DNA of 64,000 nucleotides from Naumovozyma dairenensis CBS 421 (GCF_000227115.2 NC_016483.1:372001-436000), one strand, 5' to 3'. Positions 32,579 to 44,490 are shown, counted from the stretch's first letter. Notes: a model not told the origin generated them from the letters alone. A program made the numbers and translations.

Positions 32579-34915
32579 TTATATATCATCAACATGGCCA
32601 ATGAATTTCATAGCTTTCTCACCGCCATGTGCCAAGTCGGGATTGTCTAACACATCTGCGACGCAGTTCCACGGTTCTCTTAGGCCTCCCCATTTAAGAA
32701 CATCATTTTTGAATTTTTCTCCTCCGCTTCTACTATACGGATCTTTTTCAAACAATTTTTTCCAAACTTTAGAAGCGATAGCCCTATCAAATAAGTAGCA
32801 ATAATATGTTGCACCATATCCAAATAAATGACCGAATTTAGCACACCAATTACTTTCATCATCTACCAAGACTTCCAACTCCTTTTCAAGCTCATGATAT
32901 ATCTTTACAACATCAACGCTATCAATATTTTGAACAATATTCTTATCATATAGTCTTTGGTCAAGCATTGCCATTTTAGCTTGTGAAAATGTTTCGCAAT
33001 CTTTTAAGAAACGAGCCTTTTCCAAATAACGATTTAATAAAGTGGCAGGTACTCTATCTCCAGTCTTGTAATGGTGGCCGATTCTTTTTAGGACTCTTGT
33101 ATCTCGAGCAAAATGTTCCATCAAGACACTTGGTAATTCAACAAAATCTGTCGAACATCTAGTGCCGCTGACATTTTGTAAACGTGTCCTACCTAACATG
33201 GAATGTATTGCGTGGCCCATTTCATGGAATAGCGTTTCAATTTCATTCAAAGCTAATAGGCATATTGTTTCCCCTGAATTTAGACATCTAGTATTAAAAT
33301 TGCATAATAAGGAAATAATCGGTAATTGAAATTTCGTTCCATCAACATTAGTACCAAGTTGAATGGTGGAAAAATCATCTTCGTGAGGGTATATTTGTCT
33401 TGAACAACATATTGTAAAATGGGCTGCATTATTGGTTTTACCTTGACGTCTAAATAAGTCACAATAGATTATGCCAATCAACCCTTCCTTTTCAGAAACT
33501 ACATTCAATCTTCGAACATCAGATGACCATGTCTCTCCTTTGCCAGCTACAGCAGGTTCAAATCGTATACCATAGATACTCTCAAATATGTCTGATAATC
33601 CTTGTATAACATTTCCTAAGGGATAATATACATCCAAAGCATAATCATCCAATAGCAAATGTTTTTGCTTATTGCGATGTATTGCCGTATAGTATTCGCG
33701 ATCCCAGGGACGTACTGCAGTTAGAATTTCATCGACATCATCACTTGGTTTTTCTCCCTTCTCATTATGTATAAGGTCCGATATAAATTTGAGTTCTTTG
33801 GCTGCTTTAGGCTTTAGAAAGTCCATTAATGACTTTAAAAATTCATCAACATCTTTGGGATTTTTGGCCATTTTGCCATCAATAGCATAAGCCGCGTAAC
33901 ATTCTCTGCCCATTGTATGAGCTAGGAAGGCTCTAATTTTAACCAAATTTGTTAATCGTTCAATTTGTTGCTTAGAACAATCATGCATTGCAACCCATAT
34001 TTTTTTCCTAATTTCAGGATCCGTACATGCTTTTAATATTAGAAAGGGAAGATGACCATATGTTGGGATCTTGTAATATTTACCTGTTATATCCTTGCCC
34101 AGTTGGCATGCCACATCGAATTCTATCCCAGCATTGTCTAGTTCAGAGCGCTTTACTTTGATATGATTTCTTGCCAATTGGTTTATATTATTAATATATT
34201 CTTGACCTATCACACTAATATCTTGTGACAATGTTATAAATTGGTCTTTCTTTCCAGAATCCATATAGATACCTGATTTGATGAAATCCTGTAGTAAAAT
34301 ATACCCTACTTTTTTTTCCTCCTCTGATAATTTAGATAGAACTTGTTCATCTTGTAAAGTCTCATTCAATAATTCACATAACTCTCTATCTGTGTTTAAA
34401 ACATTCATAAACTCGAATAACTTCTCATGACAGTCTTGCGCAGCTTCAATAAAGCCTTCCTCCGGATGAGCTGATCGTATGAATTCACAAAGATCAATGA
34501 CTCTACATAATGTATCACTCAACCGATCTAGCTCGATGACGAAGTTAACTTTACCGTCCAACGATCGGTCACTCTTCAAGTTATCAATGATTTTTTTTGC
34601 TTTAGCTAGCGACACATCACTAAATTCACGTAAACCACTAGGTGTAGTTAAGTAAGGGTTTGCAAATAACCCTGTAGTCTTGGTGGCAGGATTTGGCACC
34701 AATTGTGATAGGATTTTTCCTGTGTATGTATTGTTTGGATTATTTATTGAGACCCAATATTGTGAATCGTCAAATACTCTTTTCAGCGGAGGATCTTGTT
34801 GTTTGGTCCATAGGTTTCTTCTTACTGAACTGCGATAAAACTTGGTTGGCAGAACTTGATTCCGAAAGATTCTCAGATATCGTAATTGTTTTAATTCAGT
34901 TCTGGTTACCATCAT
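32579..34915 (-). CDS. OCT1: Mitochondrial intermediate (octapeptidyl) peptidase
   Basis: The 778-residue protein matches yeast Oct1 (772 residues), an M3-family zinc metallopeptidase of the matrix that removes an octapeptide from precursors already cut by MPP. A basic presequence-like N-terminus (residues 1-45) precedes the helical domain. The zinc site is HEMGH at 564-568, with the downstream metal-ligand Glu in DFVELPSVLMEHF. Start is either of two adjacent ATGs (34915 or 34912). Order APL2-OCT1-RMA1, all on the same strand, is as in S. cerevisiae. Confidence 0.96.
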   Translation of the reverse strand: MMVTRTELKQLRYLRIFRNQVLPTKFYRSSVRRNLWTKQQDPPLKRVFDDSQYWVSINNPNNTYTGKILSQLVPNPATKTTGLFANPYLTTPSGLREFSDVSLAKAKKIIDNLKSDRSLDGKVNFVIELDRLSDTLCRVIDLCEFIRSAHPEEGFIEAAQDCHEKLFEFMNVLNTDRELCELLNETLQDEQVLSKLSEEEKKVGYILLQDFIKSGIYMDSGKKDQFITLSQDISVIGQEYINNINQLARNHIKVKRSELDNAGIEFDVACQLGKDITGKYYKIPTYGHLPFLILKACTDPEIRKKIWVAMHDCSKQQIERLTNLVKIRAFLAHTMGRECYAAYAIDGKMAKNPKDVDEFLKSLMDFLKPKAAKELKFISDLIHNEKGEKPSDDVDEILTAVRPWDREYYTAIHRNKQKHLLLDDYALDVYYPLGNVIQGLSDIFESIYGIRFEPAVAGKGETWSSDVRRLNVVSEKEGLIGIIYCDLFRRQGKTNNAAHFTICCSRQIYPHEDDFSTIQLGTNVDGTKFQLPIISLLCNFNTRCLNSGETICLLALNEIETLFHEMGHAIHSMLGRTRLQNVSGTRCSTDFVELPSVLMEHFARDTRVLKRIGHHYKTGDRVPATLLNRYLEKARFLKDCETFSQAKMAMLDQRLYDKNIVQNIDSVDVVKIYHELEKELEVLVDDESNWCAKFGHLFGYGATYYCYLFDRAIASKVWKKLFEKDPYSRSGGEKFKNDVLKWGGLREPWNCVADVLDNPDLAHGGEKAMKFIGHVDDI

Positions 34916-35185
34916 GGTACTATGGAAGATGCTGGGATATGCTGTTAGATGATGGTGCTTGTCGGTACTTGAGTTCTGTGTTCGGAGTTCCTTTTATTGA
35001 CTTCTCGATAAATATTGTTCTTTGTGTTAGATAGAAATATATAAATTATGAATTGAGGGAATTCGTCACCTTTGCATGGGCTGACACATGTTTAGTAAAA
35101 ATAATTATAAAACCAATTTACATGATGGATAAATATTGATTAGTTACATAAATACACTGGAAGATTATATTCTGTCATATTTGCA
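34916..35185. other. Intergenic region between OCT1 and RMA1
   Basis: About 270 bases: OCT1 promoter and RMA1 3' end. Nothing else seen. Confidence 0.4.
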
Positions 35186-36472
35186 TTATTTTTGAAGTTG
35201 TTGATTATATACTCTCAAAATCTCGCCACATAAATATAGGGATCCACAAATAACAACAGGCCTCTTATTTGATTTATAATTGTACGCTACATCAACTAAG
35301 ACCTGTTTGATGCTGGGCTGAACTTCCACGTTTTTCGTATAGTTTTTCTCTATAAAATCAGATAATTCTGTTGGGTCTATCGGTTTGATCCATGGCATAC
35401 CCTCTACGGAGCCAAATCGAGTGATGACGACGTGATCTTTAGACCTTAGAATTGGATCAAGCAATGGAGACAGCTTCTTACCGTTAGTCACAGCCATTAT
35501 AAAAGTTAATTCATCGTCACCAAATGTTTTCCTAAGATATTTTGCCAATTCAACAGCAGCACTCCCATTGTGAGCTCCATCAAGTAGTAGCGGCACAGTG
35601 ACATCTTGGTCCCCATTTTTATAATGGTATTTGATTGTTTGTAATCTTCCCGGCCATCTGACTGAAAATATACCATCTTGTAATTCATTTTTTGAAACAT
35701 TGATTTTGTTGATTTTTTGTAAGTGATCCAGTATCGATATCGCCACTCTCAAGTTGAAGATTTGGTATTCCCCATTTAACGGCAGATTTTTCCAATTCAA
35801 AAGTCCCCATGATTTGGTCTCTATTTTATTTGAGTCAACGGAACCGTTGGTAATCATCAAATTACAATTCATTGCATCACATCTTTTCTTAACGACTTCA
35901 AGAACACTAGGATCGTTAGATCCATCTACTACTGCAAACTTGCTCCCTTCTGTAATGATTCCAGCTTTTTCCTTAGCAATCTCAGGAAGAGAATTGCCCA
36001 AGAAACTTTCATGATCTAAACCAATCTTTGTAATACCACATGCATATTTCGATGAGCCCGGTACTACGTTAGTTGCATCAAGTCTGCCACCTAATCCGAC
36101 CTCCAAAATGCAAAACTTACAGTTAGCTTGATGAAAATATTTCAAGGCTGTACATGTCAATAATTCAAATTCGGAACAATCCAAACTAAATTGGTCATTG
36201 ATACTTTTCAAATCAGTCCTAATCTTGTTAAATTCTAAATCAGACACAGGTACATTGTTCACAGTAATTGAGTCAGTGATTTTAATTAAGTGTGGTGATG
36301 TAAATTTTCCTACTTTGTAAACTTGATTGTAGCCAAGTATCGATGATAGATAAGAACACACTGATCCCTTGCCATTGGTACCAGCTATATGAAGGACTTT
36401 TAAACTAGTATGTGGATTACCAATATGATCTAATAACTTGGCAATTCTTGTGAGACCTAATTCTATACTCAT
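35186..36472 (-). CDS. RMA1: Folylpolyglutamate synthase-like Mur ligase
   Basis: The 428-residue protein matches yeast Rma1 (430 residues), a member of the folylpolyglutamate/dihydrofolate synthase family thought to add glutamate to folates. ATP-binding motif HIAGTNGKGSVCSYL lies at residues 28-42. The family motifs TSPHLIKITDSI and LEVGLGGRLDATNV follow, then ITKIGLDHESFLG, and LLLDGAHNGSA in the C-terminal domain. S. cerevisiae has the related FOL3 in the sister region; the APL2-OCT1 neighbourhood points to RMA1. Confidence 0.92.
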   Translation of the reverse strand: MSIELGLTRIAKLLDHIGNPHTSLKVLHIAGTNGKGSVCSYLSSILGYNQVYKVGKFTSPHLIKITDSITVNNVPVSDLEFNKIRTDLKSINDQFSLDCSEFELLTCTALKYFHQANCKFCILEVGLGGRLDATNVVPGSSKYACGITKIGLDHESFLGNSLPEIAKEKAGIITEGSKFAVVDGSNDPSVLEVVKKRCDAMNCNLMITNGSVDSNKIETKSWGLLNWKNLPLNGEYQIFNLRVAISILDHLQKINKINVSKNELQDGIFSVRWPGRLQTIKYHYKNGDQDVTVPLLLDGAHNGSAAVELAKYLRKTFGDDELTFIMAVTNGKKLSPLLDPILRSKDHVVITRFGSVEGMPWIKPIDPTELSDFIEKNYTKNVEVQPSIKQVLVDVAYNYKSNKRPVVICGSLYLCGEILRVYNQQLQK

Positions 36473-36949
36473 TTGGAAAACAGCGACCTTAACCTTAATG
36501 CAATTGAATGCATATCAGTAGAAGAAAGCGGTAAAAGCAAAAGGTAGTTTCGTCTTTCATCTCCAGCCTTTTTTGAATTTGGATGTTGGCTTACTATCCT
36601 GATGTCAAGTAGTTTTTCCTTAGGGCGACTCAGAAAAGAACGTGAGTGAAAAATAGGTCAAAATTACAAAAGTCTCAAATAAGAAGAGATAAGATATACC
36701 TTTCTCTTTAAGCATATTTTAAATGAAAAAAGATCTAAGCCAATTGGCAATTATGAGAATTGCATATAAAGTTACTTAAATTACAATATTGAACTACCAT
36801 AAAGTTCGAAGGACGTTTTAGGCTAGTTTTTAGAATATATCAATAAAAGATTCACCTATCAAAGCATGGACTGGTCTGATAGTATGTCGTAATATAGGAT
36901 CAAGCTTTAAGAAAGTGTATGTATACTTCCCATACAAGAAAAACCTTGT
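36473..36949. other. Intergenic region between RMA1 and an unrecognised gene
   Basis: About 480 AT-rich bases holding the RMA1 promoter and the 3' end of the next gene. Nothing else seen. Confidence 0.4.
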
Positions 36950-37693
36950 CTAATTCTTAATCTTCCCAAGATTTTCTTGCCAGACAGCTGCATCAACTTC
37001 AAATGAATCTTCCAAAACTTGGACTTTTTCTCTCAACACTTGTGACCATTGATCCATCAAATATTGATATTCTTCTTCATCCTCTACGGTGGCTACTTGT
37101 TGAAGGAAAATGTTATCTGTCTCTTCTGGAGATGTCCCATCTTCTGCAGCACACTTCAATGTAAATTCAATGATTTCCAAACTTAATAGATTGTTTTGTA
37201 AATTTATTGATTCTATCATCCATTGGGTAAATTTAACGAAATGGTTGTATGTGATGTCCATATTAAGAATGGTCTCGCTAGATAATGTTAAATCAGAGTT
37301 CAATGTTTTGGATAGTATTTCCTTTTGTAGTGATTCAGTGAAGAAGTATTTTAATAGATCAAGCGTCTCTAAGAACTTGATGGAAAATGATCCAAAGAAG
37401 ACTACTATAAAAGAAAGATCATCATGTGCCGAAGTATATTCCTTAATGTTGATATTCTGTAAGGATTCATTGTAAAATCTTAACTTTTTGACAAATTTGA
37501 TCAAGGTAGTTCTTTCAAATCTCAAAGTAGAAACCCTGCGCATGTGACCAATAAACTTATTCAAAAGTTGAATGTTATGAGTAACATATTCAACATATAA
37601 CTCTATAATGGATGTGAGAGATGTGATGATTTCATCTGTAACTCGTAAAGATTCGACTTTACGTTTGGTCTGTTGTTTCTTGCTCGCAGTCAT
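36950..37693 (-). CDS. Unrecognised helical protein between RMA1 and the myosin gene
   Basis: A 247-residue frame from MTASKKQQTKRKVESLRVTD (or 256 residues from an ATG at 37720). The N-terminus is basic, the body is rich in Leu, Ile and Phe with heptad-like spacing, and the C-terminus is acidic (EDEEEYQYLMDQW). It therefore looks like an all-helical soluble protein. I see no signal peptide, membrane segment or catalytic motif. In S. cerevisiae the gene between RMA1 and MYO3, on the same strand, is SHE1 (338 residues). I cannot see clear similarity to She1, which is more basic, so no name is given. Length, codon use and lack of low-complexity sequence support a real gene. Confidence 0.75.
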   Translation of the reverse strand: MTASKKQQTKRKVESLRVTDEIITSLTSIIELYVEYVTHNIQLLNKFIGHMRRVSTLRFERTTLIKFVKKLRFYNESLQNINIKEYTSAHDDLSFIVVFFGSFSIKFLETLDLLKYFFTESLQKEILSKTLNSDLTLSSETILNMDITYNHFVKFTQWMIESINLQNNLLSLEIIEFTLKCAAEDGTSPEETDNIFLQQVATVEDEEEYQYLMDQWSQVLREKVQVLEDSFEVDAAVWQENLGKIKN

Positions 37694-38243
37694 AGAGTTC
37701 AATCTGACAGATACCTGCAATTGAATAATTCAGATCTTATATTTTAGTGCTGTGATTCACACAATGGAATAGACGCTACTGGTTTTGATTTCAAGATATT
37801 CTATCTGTAGTCTGATCTGACATGTCCATAATCCAGTTGAAAAATTTCAACCTTAAAACTTTACTGTTTACGAACGCGACTTTTTTTACGCGACGAGTAC
37901 GCACAAGAAAACTTGAGCACAATGAAAAAAAAAAGTCGATACTTCGAAACATACATCTTATAATACATCTAAATACATCTATTTTGCGTTGAGATCTTTG
38001 GTTATGAGAAGCGAGCAAATTCCACGGATTGTTTTCCCTTGGAAGTTATCTTGTGTATGTAATATTAATAAGCAGGTATTTTTTTTCCACTAAGAAGCAT
38101 TCTCGGACATCTAAACCTTAATTAACTTTTAAGTTTACTATATGTTATTATGAAAAGATTAGTTGTTATAATGTATATTGGATTTTATAAGAGTACAGGT
38201 ACATATATTTAAAATTAAATGATGCATAGAAATTGCAACAAAA
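37694..38243. other. Intergenic region upstream of the unrecognised gene
   Basis: About 550 bases: promoter of the 36950-37693 gene and 3' end of the myosin gene. An A9 tract lies near 37925. No gene seen. Confidence 0.4.
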
Positions 38244-41200
38244 TTACCAGTCATCGTCATCATCGTCTTCGCCTGCATCTTCTTCTCCTGATTCATTTCT
38301 CATCTTGTTGGCTCTAGCTGCTAGCGCTGATGCTAGACCTTCACTAAAGTTGGCTGCAGCAGGTTGCGCTTGTGTAGTAGCTTGTTCTTGTACAGTTTGT
38401 TGAACCTGTTGTGTAACAGTAGTAGTGGTATTTGGAACTGTAATTGGGGTTGAAGTAGATGAAGTTATTTTTGCTTCTGTCATGTATGCTGTTGGAACCC
38501 AACCTGTCTTAGAACCATCTAATGTCTTGGCTAATGACCATCCATTTTGTTCTTGTCTCGTTATATAAACGACTTCGCCTTTCTTTAGCGGTAATTCTGA
38601 TGGCGCACCAGAGCCAGGGAAGTCATAAGCTGCTTCAAATTTAGGTTCGGATGATGCTTGGGGAGGAGGAGGCGGTGGTGGAGGAGGGACAACTGCAGAC
38701 TTTGCTTGAGCAACAGGTTGACGTTGCTGCTGTGGTTGTTGCTGTTGTACAGGTGGTTGCGGTTTCGGTTTAGGTTTGGGTCTCGAGTGCACTTGTGGTC
38801 TAGCTGATGGTTTTATCCCTACAGGTGAGGGTGCTTGGTTTTTCGACGAGCCATTTGGATGGTATGCAGCTTGGGCGGCTGTAGCAGCAAGTGATGGCTG
38901 TTGGGAACCAGGAGGTGGTGGAGCAGGTTTTTTACTTCTAGATCTTGCCACTGGAGGTTTCATTCCGGATGGCGCTTGGGGTGTGCTTTTTATACTTTGT
39001 CTCTTATACGTAGCTGTTGTTGAAGAACCAGATCCGCTACCCTTTCCTCTAGGTTTCTTCTTCGATCTCGAGCCGGCTGGATGACCACGACGAACATATA
39101 TAGTACTTGACTTGTAAAGATCACCATACTTTGGTGCTGTGTCACTGATCGTTGCTCTAACAGGATGTAGTTTACCTGGTTTTTTCTGGTACTGAATCAT
39201 TGGACCAACATTAATTTGGACTTTACTATTCAATTTCTTGATTTGAGTTATCAATTCAGTTTTGAAGTAGGTATTAATGAATGGATCTGGTAAGGTAGAA
39301 TTACTTAGGACAACCCCAACCCAATCATCTTGTAGCGTAGACAGGCTGAATTGCTTTATACTATTGACATTTATACTGTAATCTTGTGTATATTTCATAG
39401 CATTCTGAATCATCGTTTGACCAACAATATAAAACGTTGTTGGAGTCAAAATGAAAGTCTTTTTTAATCGTTGTGCAGACCTACCAAATTTAGAATGAAG
39501 CATTTCACCATGGATAGAAAATATAACCTTTTCCTTGATACCAGCTTGTCTTTTAATATATGAACCTTTCGATTTAGATTGATTACATGCCAGGTAATCA
39601 CCCATGAATGCTCTGTATCCGAGTAATGACATAGATCTTCTTTCCTTTCTATCACCCAGTATTTTAGTACCATAATCACGAAGTTGTACGTATTTATTCC
39701 CGCTTTTCCTTTCTCTAATTGTTCTTTGAATTTTAATAGCGGCATCGATTCTTCTTTGCAAGAATCTCCTCCATGCACGTTGGATCCTTGCTGCCATATT
39801 ATGCCAATATTTATCTCTCATATTCTCTAGAGCAAATAATGTTTCAGGAGTTTTGATAAAGACACTTGTTGTACCTAATTGATATTCTGTAGCTGGAATG
39901 GAAGCATCCGCCAAAATATACTTAATGGCATCCAATGTTTCACCTTGCCATGTATAATCACCTGCATATGAACAGTGCGGTGACAAAAGATAGAATCTTT
40001 CTACGAATTTGTCAAACACTTGTCTATAAGCAAAACCTGCTCTTCTAATTCTAACATTTTCTTGTAAACCCAAATATTTCACTTGATGTAAAACTTGATG
40101 ATCATCATAATCATTTGGTGATTTCGTTTCATTTGGTTTGATTGTTCTAATATATGATGGTTGTGCCTTTGACAGTGTTTCAACTAATTCATTGGCACTT
40201 TTGATGATCTTATCACCTGCAGTAGGAGGTCTTCTCTTAGATTCTTTATCGACTTCCATAGGGAAGATAGTCGATAAGAATGTATTTGTTGTAGTGCCCA
40301 TTAATTCAACTAAATCCTTTTGTAGTTGGTCCTTATTTTTATCTGTAATCCCGTTAACATCGTATGTCACATCACCAGCATAATGCTTAATGACGAACTT
40401 ATTGGACCTTAGTTCGAAATGCGGATTTGTACTAAATAGATTTAGACGTTGACTGAAAGCTTGATCTGCTGCATTTGAATCAGCATGTGCGGTAGCAACA
40501 GAATCATTCATAGCAGCGAAAATTCCTGGTGGTCTTCTTGCTTCAATTAAATCACAAACAACTTTATTATCGAAATACTTGATTGGTGTCCATTGAATCT
40601 TTTCCCTTTCGTATGTTTCTTGTTCAGATTTCAAAGTCAATTGGATGAAAATTTGTTGTAATTTTTCATTGACATAATTAATACACAGTTGTTCAAAAGA
40701 ATTATGTTCGAAAATTTCAAACCCATAAATATCCAAAATACCAATAGATTTGTCAGCTCCGGAATAAGCTTGCAGTGATTTATTTACTCTTCCAACAATC
40801 CAATCAAATAAATTACTATATATGGCTTTAGCCAGTGCATCCCTTACAGCGGTTGCCTGGACAATATTTAATGGAACGTGATAAACGGAACCTCTTCTCA
40901 TACCATGACTGGTTTCCATGATTCTTTCAACTAAAGCTTTGATTAATACAGCAGCGTCGACTTGTAAAAGGTATGCAACAAAATCGGTAACTGATGTGTC
41001 TCTAACTTGAGCATTACCTTCTTCATTTTCTATGAAAGAAATGTTACCTATCCACAATATAGCAGCTAGCATTCTGAATATTTGGTCTTGTTCTTCTTGT
41101 GCCAAACCTATGGTTTGCATGGCTTTCAAAGTCTCTTGGTAATCTTTTAAGTCATCGATAGTATCTACGGAAGTACATCCAGATGCGGATGTATAAATAT

Positions 41201-41957
41201 ATTGTTCAGGTTTTTGAACACCAAAAGTTTGTCTATAAGTATCTGAGGCACCCTTCGTAAATTGGTAGAAAATATGGAAATTTCTCTCATTTTTAATCTG
41301 GCCAACAACTCTTTGCTTTTCTAATAGATAATTGGTAATGTTACCGGCACAAGGTTCAAATTGAGAATTAAATTTAATTTCTAAATATTTCCCGTGTCTC
41401 GAAGAATTATTATTTCTTAATGTCTTAGCACAACCAAAAGATTCCAATAATGGATTTGTTGCTAAAACCATATCTTTAATCTTCCCAATAGATTCCGAAT
41501 GTGACGTGGATGCAGAGGCAATATATTGCATGATTCTCTTGGCAGCTTCCGTTTTACCAGCCCCTGATTCACCTGAAATAATAACACATTGACTCTCGTT
41601 ATATGATTTTAAATTATAATACATAGATTCTGCAATTGCGAAAACATGGGGTGGAACTTCTAATCTATTTTTCCCTTTATAGGAATCTAAAATGGCATCA
41701 GTATATATACCTAAATCACGGAATGGATTCACACTAATTAAGACATGGCCAATATACGTATATATGGTGGCATTCATGAATCTTTTCTTTAAATTCTCAT
41801 TGATTGATTCATCTGAAATTTTGGATAATAAAGTTAAATCTGAAACCCCGACTTCCTTTTTCTTTGTTGCATCAAAGGTAGCCTTCTTGATCTTGGCACT
41901 TCTTTTAACAGGCTCTGCTGCCGTCTTGTTACGAACACCTCTCCTAATAAGACCCAT
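38244..41957 (-). CDS. MYO3/MYO5: Type I myosin of actin patches
   Basis: The 1237-residue protein matches yeast Myo3 (1272) and Myo5 (1219), motors that drive actin assembly at endocytic sites. In order it has: the motor domain with P-loop GESGAGKT at 129-136 and the phosphorylatable TEDS-site Ser357 in RRGSVYHVP; two IQ motifs ([28 protein letters not shown]); a basic TH1 lipid-binding tail; a Pro/Gly/Ala/Gln-rich TH2 region with a 9-Pro run; an SH3 domain ([20 protein letters not shown]); and an acidic tail ending DDDDDDW that binds Arp2/3. Both S. cerevisiae contexts meet here (RMA1 as for MYO3, ILV2 as for MYO5), so which copy it represents is open. Confidence 0.95.
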   Translation of the reverse strand: MGLIRRGVRNKTAAEPVKRSAKIKKATFDATKKKEVGVSDLTLLSKISDESINENLKKRFMNATIYTYIGHVLISVNPFRDLGIYTDAILDSYKGKNRLEVPPHVFAIAESMYYNLKSYNESQCVIISGESGAGKTEAAKRIMQYIASASTSHSESIGKIKDMVLATNPLLESFGCAKTLRNNNSSRHGKYLEIKFNSQFEPCAGNITNYLLEKQRVVGQIKNERNFHIFYQFTKGASDTYRQTFGVQKPEQYIYTSASGCTSVDTIDDLKDYQETLKAMQTIGLAQEEQDQIFRMLAAILWIGNISFIENEEGNAQVRDTSVTDFVAYLLQVDAAVLIKALVERIMETSHGMRRGSVYHVPLNIVQATAVRDALAKAIYSNLFDWIVGRVNKSLQAYSGADKSIGILDIYGFEIFEHNSFEQLCINYVNEKLQQIFIQLTLKSEQETYEREKIQWTPIKYFDNKVVCDLIEARRPPGIFAAMNDSVATAHADSNAADQAFSQRLNLFSTNPHFELRSNKFVIKHYAGDVTYDVNGITDKNKDQLQKDLVELMGTTTNTFLSTIFPMEVDKESKRRPPTAGDKIIKSANELVETLSKAQPSYIRTIKPNETKSPNDYDDHQVLHQVKYLGLQENVRIRRAGFAYRQVFDKFVERFYLLSPHCSYAGDYTWQGETLDAIKYILADASIPATEYQLGTTSVFIKTPETLFALENMRDKYWHNMAARIQRAWRRFLQRRIDAAIKIQRTIRERKSGNKYVQLRDYGTKILGDRKERRSMSLLGYRAFMGDYLACNQSKSKGSYIKRQAGIKEKVIFSIHGEMLHSKFGRSAQRLKKTFILTPTTFYIVGQTMIQNAMKYTQDYSINVNSIKQFSLSTLQDDWVGVVLSNSTLPDPFINTYFKTELITQIKKLNSKVQINVGPMIQYQKKPGKLHPVRATISDTAPKYGDLYKSSTIYVRRGHPAGSRSKKKPRGKGSGSGSSTTATYKRQSIKSTPQAPSGMKPPVARSRSKKPAPPPPGSQQPSLAATAAQAAYHPNGSSKNQAPSPVGIKPSARPQVHSRPKPKPKPQPPVQQQQPQQQRQPVAQAKSAVVPPPPPPPPPQASSEPKFEAAYDFPGSGAPSELPLKKGEVVYITRQEQNGWSLAKTLDGSKTGWVPTAYMTEAKITSSTSTPITVPNTTTTVTQQVQQTVQEQATTQAQPAAANFSEGLASALAARANKMRNESGEEDAGEDDDDDDW

Positions 41958-42417
41958 TATAAGATGTCTTTTCGTTTACTGTCGAGCTATATGTAATTTG
42001 GGTTTCCAACTGTTTTCAATAGTTCGTAGTTAAATAGGAGTTTTACATTACACAGTACGTTTTGAAGTACGTATAAACGAAATTCTATTATTATTCCTTA
42101 AATTTCAGATTCGGGCGATTTCTTCAAATTTTACAGTTCGAATTTCCAAGCCTTCATTATAGCAGGAAAGAGTTAGGGTAACACTTTGAAACAACAGCGG
42201 GAGTTGAATGAAAAAGGTCCACTACTTACATGCTTCGTTCTTCGTAGAAATACTTAACGGTGCCTCGAAAACTTCTGTTACCATTATTGCTAGAATGTTT
42301 TATCAAATTAAGTTGGTTTATAAGAAATCTAAAAAAAGAAAAAAAAATTATTTATGGATAGACGTTATTATTATACTATACAAGTTGTTGCCGTGCAGCT
42401 CCGGATCTGTTCAGAAA
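41958..42417. other. Intergenic region between the myosin gene and ILV2
   Basis: About 460 bases: myosin promoter and ILV2 3' end. Nothing else seen. Confidence 0.4.
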
Positions 42418-44490
42418 TTAATGCTTACCGCCTGTACGTTCACGACGCAATCTAGTCTGTTCAACTTCTACCTTCGGATCATAGTTTATAAATTCATCTA
42501 GCCCCTTACCAGATGGTACCATGGGTAAAACAGGAACTTTCTTCTCAATTTCTACCTCCAGGAGGATTGGGCCCTTATATGATATGAATTCTTTCAATGC
42601 TGAATCCAATTCATTTTGCTTCTTAACTCTGATACCTTTCAACCCCATAGCATCAGCTAATTTCATGAAATCTGGATTCAGTTGATGAGTATGAGAATAA
42701 CGATGTTCGTAAAATAATGATTGCCATTGTGTAACCATACCTTGTTCTCCATTATTTAAAATTAAAACTTTAACAGCGGTACCGGCTTGAACAGCGGAAC
42801 TTAATTCGGTTAATGACATGTTGAATGAAGCATCACCATCGATATCAATGACTAAAGCTTCCGGTTTAGCTACTTGGGCACCAATTGCAGCAGGTAGCCC
42901 ATAACCCATGGTACCTAACCCACCGGAAGTAATGAATGATCTTGGATTTTTCCATGTCCAATATTGAGCAGTCCACATTTGATGTTGACCAACACCAGTA
43001 GTGACGATAACAGGTTTACCAGTTGAATTTGCTAATTTTGACAATTTAGTAATAACAGTTTGAGGTTTTAGCTTGGACTCTGGTGTTTCCCTCATGTAAT
43101 CATATGGGAATTCCTTCTTCCATTGTTTTATAGTATTCAACCATTCTGATCTTGCTCTAACAGGGAAAATCATTGACAACATTTTTTCAATATTCGCAGC
43201 AGCATCGCCTTCTACAGCAACTTGAGCTTCTACGACTTTATTAATATTCTTTGGACTAATTTCAAAATGAATAATACCACCGTTACCTTCCAAAGCAGCA
43301 CGACGAGCCTCTGGAGCAAATTTAGAAATATTCCCAGTAACTCGATCGTCAAATCTTGTACCAACAGCAATAATTAAATCAGAATTTTGTACAGCTAAAT
43401 TAGCAGTAGCACAACCATGCATACCTAACATATCTAAAGACAATGGATCTTCTTGATCAAATGCACCTAAACCTTGAATGGTTGTAGTAACTGGAATCTT
43501 CGCACGTTGACTTAAATCTTTCAAGATCCGTGGACCTTCCATATTATTTAAGATACCAGCACCGACATATAACACAGGTTTCTTCGCAATATTAATCAAA
43601 TCGGCGGCCTTCTTGATATTTTCTAAAATAAATTCATCATGAGCCAATTTAGTCAATTGAGATAAAGCACCTGAAGGTAAAGTAGTCTTCACTGGGATTG
43701 GATTTCTCAAAATTGCAGCCGTAACATCCTTAGGCAAATCCACCAAAACAGGCCCAGGTCTCCGACTCATTGCTATTTCAAAAGCCTCATTAATTCTACG
43801 AGGCATTTCCTCCACAGACCTAACCATGACGTTCCACTTTGTACAAGATCTAGAAATACCCAACACATCAGCTTCCTGGAATGCATCCGTCCCAATGGCA
43901 GAAGTAGGTACTTGTCCCGTGAAGACGACCATGGGAACCCCATCAGCTAAAGCATCCGCCATGGGAGTAATGACATTCGTCGCAGCAGGTCCTGAAGTCA
44001 CTAGGACGACTCCAGGTTTACCTGATGCTCTTGCGTACCCTTCAGCCATGTGGCCTGCACCTTGTTCATTCTTCGGTAGAACAAAATTAAAAGCGGATGA
44101 ATCATGGATGGCGTCGTATACTGGGAGGATGGCGCCCCCAGGATATCCGAAGACTGTGTCTACGTTGTTTCTTAAAATCATTTCGTGGAATATTTGGCCA
44201 CCAGTGAGACCAATTAGGGAGTTATCCATTGCTGGATCTTGACGTAGTTTATGGGATAGTTTTGTTGCAGGTGCAGGTTCTACATTAAAACTTGGAGCAG
44301 GTGTAGATCTTGAAGGTACTGAGGCAACTGGGGCTCTCGCTGTGGCTGATGAATTGCAGTCATTCTTAAGAAAAGGTGATGAGGTGCTGTAGTGATTGAA
44401 TCTTAGATATTGATAATGAGTGTATGGTTTTGTTAGACGTGAAAGATACCGCCTTGGGACAGCATTTTTTATCGTAGCTTGCCTAATCAT
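42418..44490 (-). CDS. ILV2: Acetolactate synthase catalytic subunit
   Basis: The 690-residue protein matches yeast Ilv2 (687 residues), which makes acetolactate in mitochondria, the first common step to valine, leucine and isoleucine. The enzyme uses thiamine diphosphate and FAD and is feedback-controlled through Ilv6. A Ser/Arg-rich mitochondrial presequence covers about the first 80 residues. The first ThDP domain has GYPGGAILPVYDAI and the catalytic Glu in LPKNEQGAGHMAEGYA. The FAD-binding middle domain follows, and the cofactor-binding segment DGDASFNMSLTELSS lies near the C-terminus. In S. cerevisiae ILV2 adjoins MYO5 and SPG4; here PMU1, a YKL-side gene, lies between ILV2 and SPG4. Confidence 0.97.
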   Translation of the reverse strand: MIRQATIKNAVPRRYLSRLTKPYTHYQYLRFNHYSTSSPFLKNDCNSSATARAPVASVPSRSTPAPSFNVEPAPATKLSHKLRQDPAMDNSLIGLTGGQIFHEMILRNNVDTVFGYPGGAILPVYDAIHDSSAFNFVLPKNEQGAGHMAEGYARASGKPGVVLVTSGPAATNVITPMADALADGVPMVVFTGQVPTSAIGTDAFQEADVLGISRSCTKWNVMVRSVEEMPRRINEAFEIAMSRRPGPVLVDLPKDVTAAILRNPIPVKTTLPSGALSQLTKLAHDEFILENIKKAADLINIAKKPVLYVGAGILNNMEGPRILKDLSQRAKIPVTTTIQGLGAFDQEDPLSLDMLGMHGCATANLAVQNSDLIIAVGTRFDDRVTGNISKFAPEARRAALEGNGGIIHFEISPKNINKVVEAQVAVEGDAAANIEKMLSMIFPVRARSEWLNTIKQWKKEFPYDYMRETPESKLKPQTVITKLSKLANSTGKPVIVTTGVGQHQMWTAQYWTWKNPRSFITSGGLGTMGYGLPAAIGAQVAKPEALVIDIDGDASFNMSLTELSSAVQAGTAVKVLILNNGEQGMVTQWQSLFYEHRYSHTHQLNPDFMKLADAMGLKGIRVKKQNELDSALKEFISYKGPILLEVEIEKKVPVLPMVPSGKGLDEFINYDPKVEVEQTRLRRERTGGKH

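Noticed and set aside
38776..39084. 102-codon plus-strand frame with many Gly and Trp
   Set aside because: It is antisense to the Pro-, Ala- and Gln-rich TH2 region of the myosin gene; the composition follows from that.
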